From Actinomycetospora chiangmaiensis DSM 45062 (GTDB lineage Bacteria > Actinomycetota > Actinomycetes > Mycobacteriales > Pseudonocardiaceae), in NCBI RefSeq assembly GCF_000379625.1, contig NZ_KB903229.1:228247-292246 (forward strand): a stretch of 64,000 bases of DNA, read 5' to 3'. Shown here piece by piece: positions 33,118 to 40,378 of the stretch (its first letter is position 1; each line of letters begins with the position of its first letter). Both the position numbers and the translations under genes were made by a program. Under the pieces are notes generated by a model. That model did no database searches. It worked only from the letters and a program-made list of their open reading frames with translations, and had not been told where the DNA came from.

Positions 33118-34227
33118 ATGCGGTCCCTCCTCGTGCTCCTCGCCGCGCTCCTGGTCCTCGGGGCGGCCGCCGACGCCCCGGCCGTGCCGGTCGCGGCCGT
33201 CTCCCTGGCCGCGCCGCCGATGGGCGTGAACAACTGGAACGCGACGGGCTGCACGGACGCCTTCGACGAGGACTGGGTGCACGCCCAGGCCGACGCCCTC
33301 GTGAGCACCGGGCTGCGCGACCGGGGCTACCGCTACGTGAACCTGGACGACTGCTGGGCCGCGCCGCAGCGCGACGCGGCCGGGCGCCTCGTGCCCGACC
33401 CGGTGCGTTTCCCGCACGGCATCGCCGCCCTCGCCGACTACGTGCACGCCCGCGGCCTGCGCCTCGGCCTCTACACCAGCGCCGGGACGATGACCTGCGA
33501 CCCCCGCGGCTTCCCGGCCTCGCTCGGGCACGAGACCGCCGACGCCGCGTCGTTCGCCGCCTGGGGCGTCGACTACGTCAAGGAGGACGACTGCTTCACC
33601 GCGGGCACCGACGCGATCGCCCGCTACACGGCGATGGCGACCGCTCTGCGGGCCACGGGACGGCCGATCGTCCTCGCCGTCTGCGACAAGGGGAACTCCG
33701 CGCCCTGGGGCTGGGCGCCCGGCATCGCGCAGGTCTGGCGCACCACCCATGACGTGGCCGACGACTGGTCCTCGATCGCCGACATCGTCCGCCTCACCAC
33801 CGCCGTGCCGTACGCGCGCGGGAACGACCCGGACATGCTCGAGGTGGGCAACCCGGGCACCACTCCGACCGAGCAGGCCACGCAGATGGCCGTGTGGTCG
33901 ATGCTGGGGGCGCCGCTGCTGGCCGGCACAGACGTGGCGGCGGCGGCCCGGGACGACCCCGCCGCGCTGGCCCTGCTCGGCAACCGCGATCTCGTCGCGG
34001 TCGACCAGGACCCGGCGTGGTCGACCCCGTCGGTCCGCTGGGACGGCGACCGGCTCGTGCTGCGTCGGGCGCTCGCCGGCGGGCGCACCGCCGTCTCCGT
34101 CACGGACCTCGGGGAGGACCCGGTCGTGGTCCCGCCGGGGGTGTCCGGGCGCGATGTCGTGGCCGGTGGGCCGGTCGTCGCCGGGCAGGCGGTGGCGCCG
34201 CACGCGACCGTCGTCGTCCTCGGGTGA
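33118..34227 (+). CDS. secreted GH27 alpha-galactosidase
   Basis: The 369-residue exo-glycosidase removes terminal alpha-galactose. A signal peptide covers about residues 1-27. The (beta/alpha)8 domain starts PPMGVNNWN and holds YRYVNLDDCW, the nucleophile Asp157 in KEDDC, and the NDPDMLEVGN segment (236-245), where one Asp is the acid/base. A short C-terminal beta domain follows (about 290-369). Two features are unusual: the nucleophile motif reads EDDC rather than the common YDNC-like form, and an Arg-Gly replaces the aromatic residue before NDPDM. It stands alone with no sugar transporter nearby. Confidence 0.83.
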   Translation: MRSLLVLLAALLVLGAAADAPAVPVAAVSLAAPPMGVNNWNATGCTDAFDEDWVHAQADALVSTGLRDRGYRYVNLDDCWAAPQRDAAGRLVPDPVRFPHGIAALADYVHARGLRLGLYTSAGTMTCDPRGFPASLGHETADAASFAAWGVDYVKEDDCFTAGTDAIARYTAMATALRATGRPIVLAVCDKGNSAPWGWAPGIAQVWRTTHDVADDWSSIADIVRLTTAVPYARGNDPDMLEVGNPGTTPTEQATQMAVWSMLGAPLLAGTDVAAAARDDPAALALLGNRDLVAVDQDPAWSTPSVRWDGDRLVLRRALAGGRTAVSVTDLGEDPVVVPPGVSGRDVVAGGPVVAGQAVAPHATVVVLG

Positions 34228-34245
34228 TTCCGGTGAGCGGAACAT

Positions 34246-34274
34246 TTGACACTCCGCTGGCGCACAACGATGGT
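34246..34274 (+). promoter_or_regulatory. promoter of the DUF2795 gene
   Basis: A consensus -35 hexamer ttgaca (34246-34251) is followed after 17 bases by gatggt (34269-34274), one base from TANNNT. The predicted leader is about 65 bases and contains the AAGGAG ribosome binding site before the ATG at 34346. Confidence 0.5.
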
Positions 34275-34345
34275 TATGGAACATGTGGACGGGGCACGTC
34301 CACGGGGTGCAGCGGCATGGCGCCGCGGACCCGAAGGAGCCCCCG

Positions 34346-34756
34346 ATGCCCTCGACACCCCGCCCCGAGCCGGTCGTAGTCCCCGGTCTCCCGCTGCGCG
34401 AGTGCTCGCCGGCCGCCCTCGCGGAGCGGCTCCTGCCGATCCTGCGCGAGCTGCCCTTCCCCGCACGCCGCTGGCAGATCCTCACCGCGGGCGACCTCTA
34501 CGGCTGCGACAACGTGACCCGCGAGCTCCTGGGCCGGGTCCCGGAGGCGGACTACGCGAGCGTCTCCGACGTGCTGGGCGTCCTCGCCGCGGTGCTCACC
34601 GGCCGTCCGCTGCCGGTCACCCCGACGATGCGCGGCCCGGTCCCGGCCGGCCGGGCCGCCCGCCCGGGCGCCGTCCCGGTCCGCGCCGAGGGCCCCGCCC
34701 GCGTGCCGCACCGTGCCCTCGCCGCGCGCCGGCCGCGGATGCCGCGTCCGGCGTAG
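34346..34756 (+). CDS. DUF2795 domain protein
   Basis: The 136-residue protein has a central segment of about 50 residues resembling DUF2795. It comprises LPFPARRWQILTAGDLYGCD followed by TRELLGRVPEADYASVSDVLGVLAAV. The family is common in actinobacteria and of unknown function; the 'Y-x-S-x-x-D/E-V' helix pattern recalls small DNA- or RNA-interacting folds, but this is only a guess. The C-terminal 45 residues are Arg/Pro/Ala-rich and basic. AAGGAG lies upstream of the chosen ATG. Confidence 0.6.
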   Translation: MPSTPRPEPVVVPGLPLRECSPAALAERLLPILRELPFPARRWQILTAGDLYGCDNVTRELLGRVPEADYASVSDVLGVLAAVLTGRPLPVTPTMRGPVPAGRAARPGAVPVRAEGPARVPHRALAARRPRMPRPA

Positions 34757-34762
34757 GTGCTT

Positions 34763-34812
34763 CGCCCGTGAGCACTTTCCGGGGCTATAGCGACGGAAAG
34801 TGCTCACGGGCG
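34763..34812. terminator. perfect 19-base-arm palindrome between convergent genes
   Basis: Arms at 34763-34781 and 34794-34812 are exact reverse complements around a 12-base loop. The element starts seven bases after the DUF2795 stop and ends 14 bases before the stop of the bicupin gene. It can act as a terminator in both directions. The core gagcactttccg is less GC-rich than normal terminators here. Confidence 0.75.
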
Positions 34813-34826
34813 CGCAGCGCACACCC

Positions 34827-35891
34827 CTAGCTGTGGTTGCCGAACCGCTGGAAGCGGATGTCGTGGCTGCGCAGGTAGGTCTGCAGCCCGGCGTCCTGCA
34901 CCGGGATCAGGTGCGCGTCCCGGCCTGACTCGTTGTGGTGGGAGTGCCACAGTCCGGGCGGGGTGACGAAGGCGCCGCCGGGCTCCCAGTCCACGCGCGT
35001 CGGGTTCTTCACCTCGCCGTTCTCGTCGAGCTCCCGCCCGAGCAGCGTGTAGCAGCCGGGCTCGCAGTCGAGGATGAGGTCGAGCGCGACCGACTGGTGC
35101 CGGTGCGGCTTCTGCACCTGGTCGTCGGGCAGCAGGCCGAACATCGCCCACAGGGTGTGGGTGATGGTCAGCGTCTGCTCCTCCTCGGCGTTCGCGAGCA
35201 GCACCGACACGCGGTTCTTCGCGCTCGCCCCGTCGGCCTCGGCGACCTTCGTCAGCTCCTCGACCGCCCGGCTGCGCGGGAAGATCGTCGGGCGGAAGCG
35301 CGGGCGGGTGGCGTCGGCGCCGAGGTAGCGCAGCAGCGGCTCGTCGTGCACCCAGTACATCGCCGCGTCGTCCTCGGCGTGGAAGGTCGCCGGGCTGTCG
35401 GCGGGCAGGGTGATGAAGTCGCCCTTCTGCCAGCGGATGAGCGAGGAGTTCACGACGGCGAAGCCGCGGCCGGTCATCACGTAGTAGAGCTGCGAGGTCG
35501 CGTTGACCTCGGTGTGCACCTTGTCGCCGGCACGGATCGAGACGAAGTGGGCGACCAGCCCGGGGCTGGTGGCGGGGCCGCTGGTGATCCCGAGGGGCTC
35601 GGAGAGGTCGAGCGGCGTGATCCGCGTCTGCCCGCCCTGCCACAGCTCGGGGCCGAACCGCTCCGCCGGGACCGCCGGCGTGTACCCGAGACCGACCGGG
35701 TCGGCCGCCTTCGTGTACTCGAAGTACCGGGTGTCGGCGGTCCAGTCCTCGAAGCGCCCCTCGAAGCCGTACTCGGCCACGTTGACCGGCTCGGCCGGCA
35801 CGGTGGGGTCGACGGCGTCGAGGTCGATCGCGTCGAGATCGGCGCTGCGCGCCGGGGTGGTGGCGGAGTTGCTGGGCAGCGTGGCGGTCAT
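34827..35891 (-). CDS. bicupin dioxygenase-like protein (gentisate dioxygenase type)
   Basis: The 354-residue protein has two cupin domains, as in gentisate 1,2-dioxygenase and 1-hydroxy-2-naphthoate dioxygenase. The N-terminal cupin (about 110-185) keeps HTEVNATSQLYYVMTGRG but lacks a clear HxH metal triad. The C-terminal cupin (about 255-325) has KPHRHQSVAL (His263, His265) and PPGLWHSHHN (His316, His318). Canonical gentisate dioxygenases bind iron mainly in the N-terminal cupin, so the metal site seems shifted. No maleylpyruvate isomerase or hydrolase gene is nearby, and the substrate remains open. The ATG is at 35889. Confidence 0.68.
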   Translation of the reverse strand: MTATLPSNSATTPARSADLDAIDLDAVDPTVPAEPVNVAEYGFEGRFEDWTADTRYFEYTKAADPVGLGYTPAVPAERFGPELWQGGQTRITPLDLSEPLGITSGPATSPGLVAHFVSIRAGDKVHTEVNATSQLYYVMTGRGFAVVNSSLIRWQKGDFITLPADSPATFHAEDDAAMYWVHDEPLLRYLGADATRPRFRPTIFPRSRAVEELTKVAEADGASAKNRVSVLLANAEEEQTLTITHTLWAMFGLLPDDQVQKPHRHQSVALDLILDCEPGCYTLLGRELDENGEVKNPTRVDWEPGGAFVTPPGLWHSHHNESGRDAHLIPVQDAGLQTYLRSHDIRFQRFGNHS

Positions 35892-35912
35892 GGCGGCTCC
35901 CGGTGTGCGCTC

Positions 35913-35926
35913 ACCGAACGGTCGGT
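35913..35926. promoter_or_regulatory. inverted repeat between bicupin promoter and start
   Basis: The 14 bases accgaacggtcggt contain perfect 5-base arms (accga/tcggt). They lie 22 bases upstream of the bicupin ATG, downstream of the probable -10 box, where a repressor could block transcription. The form resembles TetR-family operators. No TetR gene is adjacent. Confidence 0.4.
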
Positions 35927-35951
35927 CTTCGGCGGCTACCCCGGGGCCGAG

Positions 35952-35957
35952 ATCATA
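35952..35957 (-). promoter_or_regulatory. -10 box of the bicupin gene in an AT-rich island
   Basis: Read on the minus strand the hexamer is tatgat, one base from the bacterial consensus. It lies in a short AT-rich stretch (35952-35973) that stands out from the GC-rich surroundings. No good -35 is visible; tggacg at a 19-base spacing is the best candidate. Confidence 0.45.
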
Positions 35958-35967
35958 TATGCGCCAA

Positions 35968-36705
35968 CTAACGATGCGTCCATGCCCGCGCGACGGTTTC
36001 GAACGGCACGTCGACGGGATCCGGCCCGGCCACGAGGTCGTCGAGCCGTGCCCGGGCGGCGCGGAACACCTCCTGCTGCGCGGCCTCGTCGAGCTCCAGC
36101 ACCCCGCTGTAGGTGCACACCATCCCGGCGATCTCGTCGCGGGTCATCGGCCGCGTCCAGCGCACGTGGACCGCCTCGGGGGTGTCGTCGACGAAGCCGT
36201 ACCCGTCGGGCAGGGAGAAGGCGAAGCCCCGTCGGGAGAGCCGGGCGGACCCGTCGGCGGTCATGTTCCCGATCCCGCGCACCGTGGCCACCCAGTCCAC
36301 GCTCGGGTCGGCGCGGCTCCACAGCAGCCCCAGCGTCCCGCCGGGCCGCAGCACCCGCGCGATCTCGGCCGTCGCGGCGTCGGCGTCGAACCAGTGCCAG
36401 GCCGACGACGCGACCACGGCGTCGACGCTGCCCGTCCCCAGCGGCAGGTGCTCGGCCGCACCGCGCACCCGCACGGCGCCGGTGAGCCGCGCGAGCATGC
36501 GCGCGTCGGGCTCCACCGCGATCACGACGGCGGGTGGGGCCGGGCGGGCGAGGATCGCGCGGGTCACGAGCCCGGTGCCGGCGGCGAGGTCGACCACGGT
36601 GCGGGCGTCCACGGGCAGCACGCGGTCCAGGGCCTCGGGGTGCGGACCGGGCCGCAGCCGGTCGTACTCGTCGGCGCGGCGGCCGAACGTCATCGCACGG
36701 GTCAC
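35968..36705 (-). CDS. class I SAM-dependent methyltransferase
   Basis: The 245-residue protein has the Methyltransf_11 pattern: motif I TVVDLAAGTGLVTRAIL, an acidic strand end VIAVEPDARMLARL, the motif AEHLPLGTGSVDAVVASSAWHWFD and RVLRPGGTLGLLWS. The acceptor is unknown. The start is GTG at 36703-36705, seven bases downstream of a TAGCGT box, so the mRNA is probably leaderless. The ATG four codons later (36693) is the only other reasonable start. It is divergent from the MFS transporter gene. Confidence 0.78.
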   Translation of the reverse strand: MTRAMTFGRRADEYDRLRPGPHPEALDRVLPVDARTVVDLAAGTGLVTRAILARPAPPAVVIAVEPDARMLARLTGAVRVRGAAEHLPLGTGSVDAVVASSAWHWFDADAATAEIARVLRPGGTLGLLWSRADPSVDWVATVRGIGNMTADGSARLSRRGFAFSLPDGYGFVDDTPEAVHVRWTRPMTRDEIAGMVCTYSGVLELDEAAQQEVFRAARARLDDLVAGPDPVDVPFETVARAWTHR

Positions 36706-36712
36706 CCCGGCG

Positions 36713-36718
36713 ACGCTA
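36713..36718 (-). promoter_or_regulatory. -10 box for a leaderless methyltransferase transcript
   Basis: The minus strand reads cctagcgt, then seven bases, then the GTG at 36705. The same box-to-start distance is seen on the opposite strand for the MFS gene about 100 bases away. Confidence 0.55.
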
Positions 36719-36769
36719 GGCGCGCACGCCCACCCCGGAAATGCCCGGCGCCGGACGTCCCGTTCGTCC

Positions 36770-36809
36770 TAGCCTCGCGCCCGTGACTGTCGGGGGGTCG
36801 ACCTAGCGT
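36770..36809 (+). promoter_or_regulatory. two tandem TAG-type -10 boxes before the MFS gene
   Basis: tagcct (36770-36775) is followed seven bases later by a GTG that opens a 7-codon frame ending in TAG at 36804-36806. That TAG is also the start of a second box, tagcgt (36804-36809), which is followed seven bases later by the GTG at 36817 of the MFS gene. Both have leaderless spacing. Whether both are used cannot be told from sequence. Confidence 0.45.
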
Positions 36810-36816
36810 GCGGGGC

Positions 36817-38127
36817 GTGCGAGCGATCCGTCCCCTGCGGCACCCGGCCTACCGGTGGTTGGCCGGGAACCTGGCGTTCTCCGTGCTCGCCGAGGGGCTC
36901 TGGATCGTCGCCGGGGTGTGGCAGGTCATCGCCCTCGGAGGCGGTGCCACGCAGTTCTCGCTGGTGAGCGGTGCCCTGGCGCTCGGCGCGGTGCTCACGG
37001 CGCTGCTCGGCGGGGTCCTCGCCGACCGGCTGCCGCAGCGCCGCATCCTGCTCGTGGTCGCCGCGATGCAGGTCGGGGCGGTGGGGCTGGTCGCAGGGCT
37101 CTCGCTCGCCGGCTCGCTCGGGATGGTCGCGCTGGTCGCGGTGGCGGGCGTGGTCGGCGTGGCGGGCGGGCTGCTGTTCCCGGCCTACGCGGCGGCGGTG
37201 CCGCGACTCGTGCCCACCGAGGAGCTGCAGGCCGTCAATGGCCTGGAGAGCATGCTCCGGCCCGTCCTGCTCTCCGCCGTGGGGCCGGCGATCGCCGGGG
37301 CGGTGGTGGCCGCGGCCGGGCCCGGGGTCGCGCTCGTCGTGGTCGCGGGCACGTCGCTGGGCGCGCTCGGGTGTGCGTGGCGGCTGCCGTCGTTGCCGGT
37401 GCCCGGGCGCGACGGCGGCCGCGCGTCGGCCGTCGCCGACCTGCGCGAGGGCTTCCGCTACATGCTCGTGACGCGGTGGCTCCTCGTCACGCTGGTGTTC
37501 GCCTGCCTGATGATCCTCGTGGTGATCGGCCCCCTCGAGGTGCTCGTGCCGTTCGCGGTGAAGGACCGCGCCGGTGGTGGCCCGGGCGGGCACGCGCTGG
37601 TGCTGGCCGCCTACGGCGCCGGCGGAGTGGTCGGGTCATTCGCGGCGGGGTCGCTGCGGACGCCCCGGCGTTACCTCACGGCGATGATCGTCATGTGGTC
37701 CGTCGCGTCGGTCCCGCTCGCGGTGTTCGGCCTGGCGGCGAGCCTGTGGCCGATGGCGGTCGCGGCGTTCCTGGCGGGCGTGTTGTTCTCGGCACCGCAG
37801 GTGATCTGGGGGACGTTGCTGCAGCGACGGGTGCCGCCGGCCCTGCTCGGTCGGGTGTCGAGCCTGGACTTCTTCGTCTCGCTGGCTCTCATGCCCGTGT
37901 CGATGGCGCTCGCCGGGCCGATCAGTGCGGCGGTGGGGCTCGCGCCGGTGTTCCTCGTGGCGTCCGTCGTGCCGCTCCTCGTCGGCGCGGTCGCGTTGCT
38001 GGTCGGGCGCCTCGGCCCGGACGAGCTCGCCCACCCGCTCCACGGGCCCGGCCCGGCCACCTCGGGGGCGACCGGGCCGGACGTCACGCACGCCGCGGAG
38101 GAGGTCAGCTCGCGGTCGGCGAGGTGA
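36817..38127 (+). CDS. MFS transporter (EntS-like exporter family)
   Basis: The 436-residue membrane protein has about 12 hydrophobic helices and the MFS loop motif GGVLADRLPQRR between helices 2 and 3. The pattern PRLVPTEELQAVNGLESM fits the EntS/MFS_3 group of exporters of siderophores, drugs or other small molecules. I place the start at GTG 36817 because it lies seven bases after TAGCGT; the GTG at 36808 overlaps that box. The 3' end overlaps the convergent GT39 gene by 23 bases. No siderophore genes are nearby. Confidence 0.78.
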   Translation: MRAIRPLRHPAYRWLAGNLAFSVLAEGLWIVAGVWQVIALGGGATQFSLVSGALALGAVLTALLGGVLADRLPQRRILLVVAAMQVGAVGLVAGLSLAGSLGMVALVAVAGVVGVAGGLLFPAYAAAVPRLVPTEELQAVNGLESMLRPVLLSAVGPAIAGAVVAAAGPGVALVVVAGTSLGALGCAWRLPSLPVPGRDGGRASAVADLREGFRYMLVTRWLLVTLVFACLMILVVIGPLEVLVPFAVKDRAGGGPGGHALVLAAYGAGGVVGSFAAGSLRTPRRYLTAMIVMWSVASVPLAVFGLAASLWPMAVAAFLAGVLFSAPQVIWGTLLQRRVPPALLGRVSSLDFFVSLALMPVSMALAGPISAAVGLAPVFLVASVVPLLVGAVALLVGRLGPDELAHPLHGPGPATSGATGPDVTHAAEEVSSRSAR

Positions 38128-40186
38128 GGTCGTACACGGTCTGCCCGCCGACGGTGGTGGCCGTGTAGTGCTCCTTCACCCACGTCGTGATCCGGGTGCC
38201 GACGGAGTCCGAGCCGCCCTGGCCGCCCATCCCACCGCCGCCGCCGGAGGCGACCAGGTAGTGCACCTCGCCGGCGGCGACCATGGCCTGGAACTGCGCG
38301 AGCGTGGGTGCCGCGTCGGAGCCGCTCCAGCCGCCGATCGCCATGACGGCCGTGCCGGAGGACAGCTCCAGCGAGGCCGCGCCCTGCGAGCCGACCACCG
38401 CTGCGGACCACGTGGTGCCGGCGGTGCGCAGCAGGCCGGTGAGCTCGGTGGAGGAGGTGGTCATGCCGCCGGGACCGCCCTGACCACCCTGACCGCCGCC
38501 CTGACCGCCCCGCTGAGCACCCCCGCCGTCGGGACGGGCGCCGGACGGCGGCTGACCGCCCTGACCGCCCTGACCGCCGGGTCCGCCCTGGCCGCCAGGT
38601 CCGCCGCCCATGCCGTCGGCGCTCGCCGGGCCGGCGGAGACGATCGAGCCGGAGTGCGTGGTCGCGGCGGTGTCCATCGCGTAGGCCACCGAGCCGCCCG
38701 CACCGGCCAGCACCGCACCGACGAGCAGCACCGGCATCGCGCGGCGGGCCCAGACGTGCCGGGTGACCGCGCCCGCCAGCAGCCCGAGGATCGCGACGAT
38801 CCCCGCGACCGCCACGACCCAGCGCAGCCACGGCAGGAACTCCGGGGTGCGGCGCAGCAGCACGACGCTCCACGCCGTGGTCGCCGCCAAGGCCGCGACG
38901 AGGGTCAGGCGGGCCGTGAGCAGCTCGCGGCGGCGCCAGAGCAGTGCGCCACCGACGGCCAGCGTCCCGGCCAGACCGGGCGCCATCGCCACCGAGTAGT
39001 AGGCGTGCACCGTGCCGCTCATGAAGCTGAACACCAGTCCGTGCACCAGGAGCCACCCGCCCCAGAGCACGAGCGCCGCCCGGGTGCGGTCCGTGCGCCC
39101 GGCACGGCGGGTGACCCACAGGCCGGCCGCCAGCACGATCAGTGCGGCCGGCAGCAGCCAGCTGATCTGGCCGCCGAAGGACGCGTTGAACATCCTCGTG
39201 ATGCCGGTCGAGCCGCCGAAGCCGGTGCTCGCGCCGCCCCCGCCCCCGCCGCCCCCGCCGCCGTTGCCCTCGCCGCCGAGGATCCGGCCCAGGCCGTTGT
39301 AGCCGAGTACGAGGTCGAGGAAGGAGTTGTCGGTCGAGCCGCCGATGTAGGGCCGGGAGTCGGTCGGCCACAGGTCGACCAGCAGGACGTACCAGCCGAC
39401 CGAGACGATCATGGCGCCGAGACCGACGGCGAGCATCGCGAGGCGGCGGCGCCAGGTCACGGCGGCGGCGAGCACGATCACGCCGGCGAGGGCGGGGAGG
39501 ACCAGCCAGGCTTGCAGCATCTTCGTCAGGAAGCCCAGGCCGAGCAGCGCGCCGGTGGCGGCCGTCCACGCGAGACCGGCCCGACGGTGGGCGACGTCGA
39601 TCGCGCGGACCGCGGCGTAGGCGGCCGCGGTCATGCACAGCACGAGCAGGGCGTCGGGGTTGTCGAACCGGAACATCAGGACCGCGACCGGCGTCAGGGC
39701 CAGCACTGCGCCCGCGGTGAGCCCGGCCCCCGAGCCCGCCCATCGCCGCACGGCGGCGCGCAGCAGCGCCACCGACGCGACGCCCATGAGGGCCTGCGGC
39801 ACCAGCATCGACCAGGGGTTGAAGCCGAAGAGGCGGCCGGACAGGCCCATGACCCACAGGGCGGCGGGCGGCTTGTCGACGGTGATGAAGTTCGAGGCGT
39901 CCAGCGACCCGAACAGCAGTGCCTTCCAGGACTGCGTGCCCGCCTGGACCGCCGCCGCGTAGAACTCGTTGGCGTCGCCGCTCGCGCCCAGGTCCCACAG
40001 GTAGAGCAGCGCGGTCCCGAGGAGCAGCACCAGGAGCAGGGGGCGTTCCCAGTGCGGTGCGCCTTCCGCGCCGCGCAGGAGGCGCTGCCACGGCCGGGCC
40101 GGGCGGGCGTGACGGGCCCCGGACCGCGCGTCCGCCGCCGGTCGGGGAGCGGGCCGGGGGACGGCGCGCAGGTGGGTCGTGGTCAT
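38105..40186 (-). CDS. GT39-family polytopic glycosyltransferase, copy 1
   Basis: The 693-residue membrane enzyme has about 10-11 hydrophobic helices. The PMT/ArnT-like first loop contains ANEFYAAAVQAGTQSWKALL and the motif VDKPPAALWVMGLSGRLFGF. It probably transfers a sugar from a polyprenyl-phosphate donor to an acceptor outside the membrane. Two low-complexity stretches stand out: a run of Gly at about 309-324 and a Gly/Gln-rich linker near 535-580, before a C-terminal extracytoplasmic domain. It is a clear paralogue of the protein at 49929-52013. The LCP gene is divergent from it. Confidence 0.8.
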   Translation of the reverse strand: MTTTHLRAVPRPAPRPAADARSGARHARPARPWQRLLRGAEGAPHWERPLLLVLLLGTALLYLWDLGASGDANEFYAAAVQAGTQSWKALLFGSLDASNFITVDKPPAALWVMGLSGRLFGFNPWSMLVPQALMGVASVALLRAAVRRWAGSGAGLTAGAVLALTPVAVLMFRFDNPDALLVLCMTAAAYAAVRAIDVAHRRAGLAWTAATGALLGLGFLTKMLQAWLVLPALAGVIVLAAAVTWRRRLAMLAVGLGAMIVSVGWYVLLVDLWPTDSRPYIGGSTDNSFLDLVLGYNGLGRILGGEGNGGGGGGGGGGASTGFGGSTGITRMFNASFGGQISWLLPAALIVLAAGLWVTRRAGRTDRTRAALVLWGGWLLVHGLVFSFMSGTVHAYYSVAMAPGLAGTLAVGGALLWRRRELLTARLTLVAALAATTAWSVVLLRRTPEFLPWLRWVVAVAGIVAILGLLAGAVTRHVWARRAMPVLLVGAVLAGAGGSVAYAMDTAATTHSGSIVSAGPASADGMGGGPGGQGGPGGQGGQGGQPPSGARPDGGGAQRGGQGGGQGGQGGPGGMTTSSTELTGLLRTAGTTWSAAVVGSQGAASLELSSGTAVMAIGGWSGSDAAPTLAQFQAMVAAGEVHYLVASGGGGGMGGQGGSDSVGTRITTWVKEHYTATTVGGQTVYDLTSPTAS

Positions 40187-40378
40187 GGTGTCGACCCTGG
40201 TGGCCCGGGATGTCCGGTTCCTGGGCCGACGTTGTGGGCCGACTGTGAGGGCCCGGGTCGGCCCGAGGGAGTCCTCGTCCCGGCCGGGCGATCACGCTCG
40301 GGTGGCGGGCGCATCACGAGGATCGGATACGTCCGATGTCACGGTGACGAAATCGTGCGCAATGGGAACCATGAACAG

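Noticed and set aside
38460-38620. Gly-rich repeats as a DNA element
   Set aside because: The repeated ccgccctgacc-like units encode the Gly/Gln linker of the GT39 protein in frame, so they are coding low-complexity sequence rather than a mobile or regulatory repeat.
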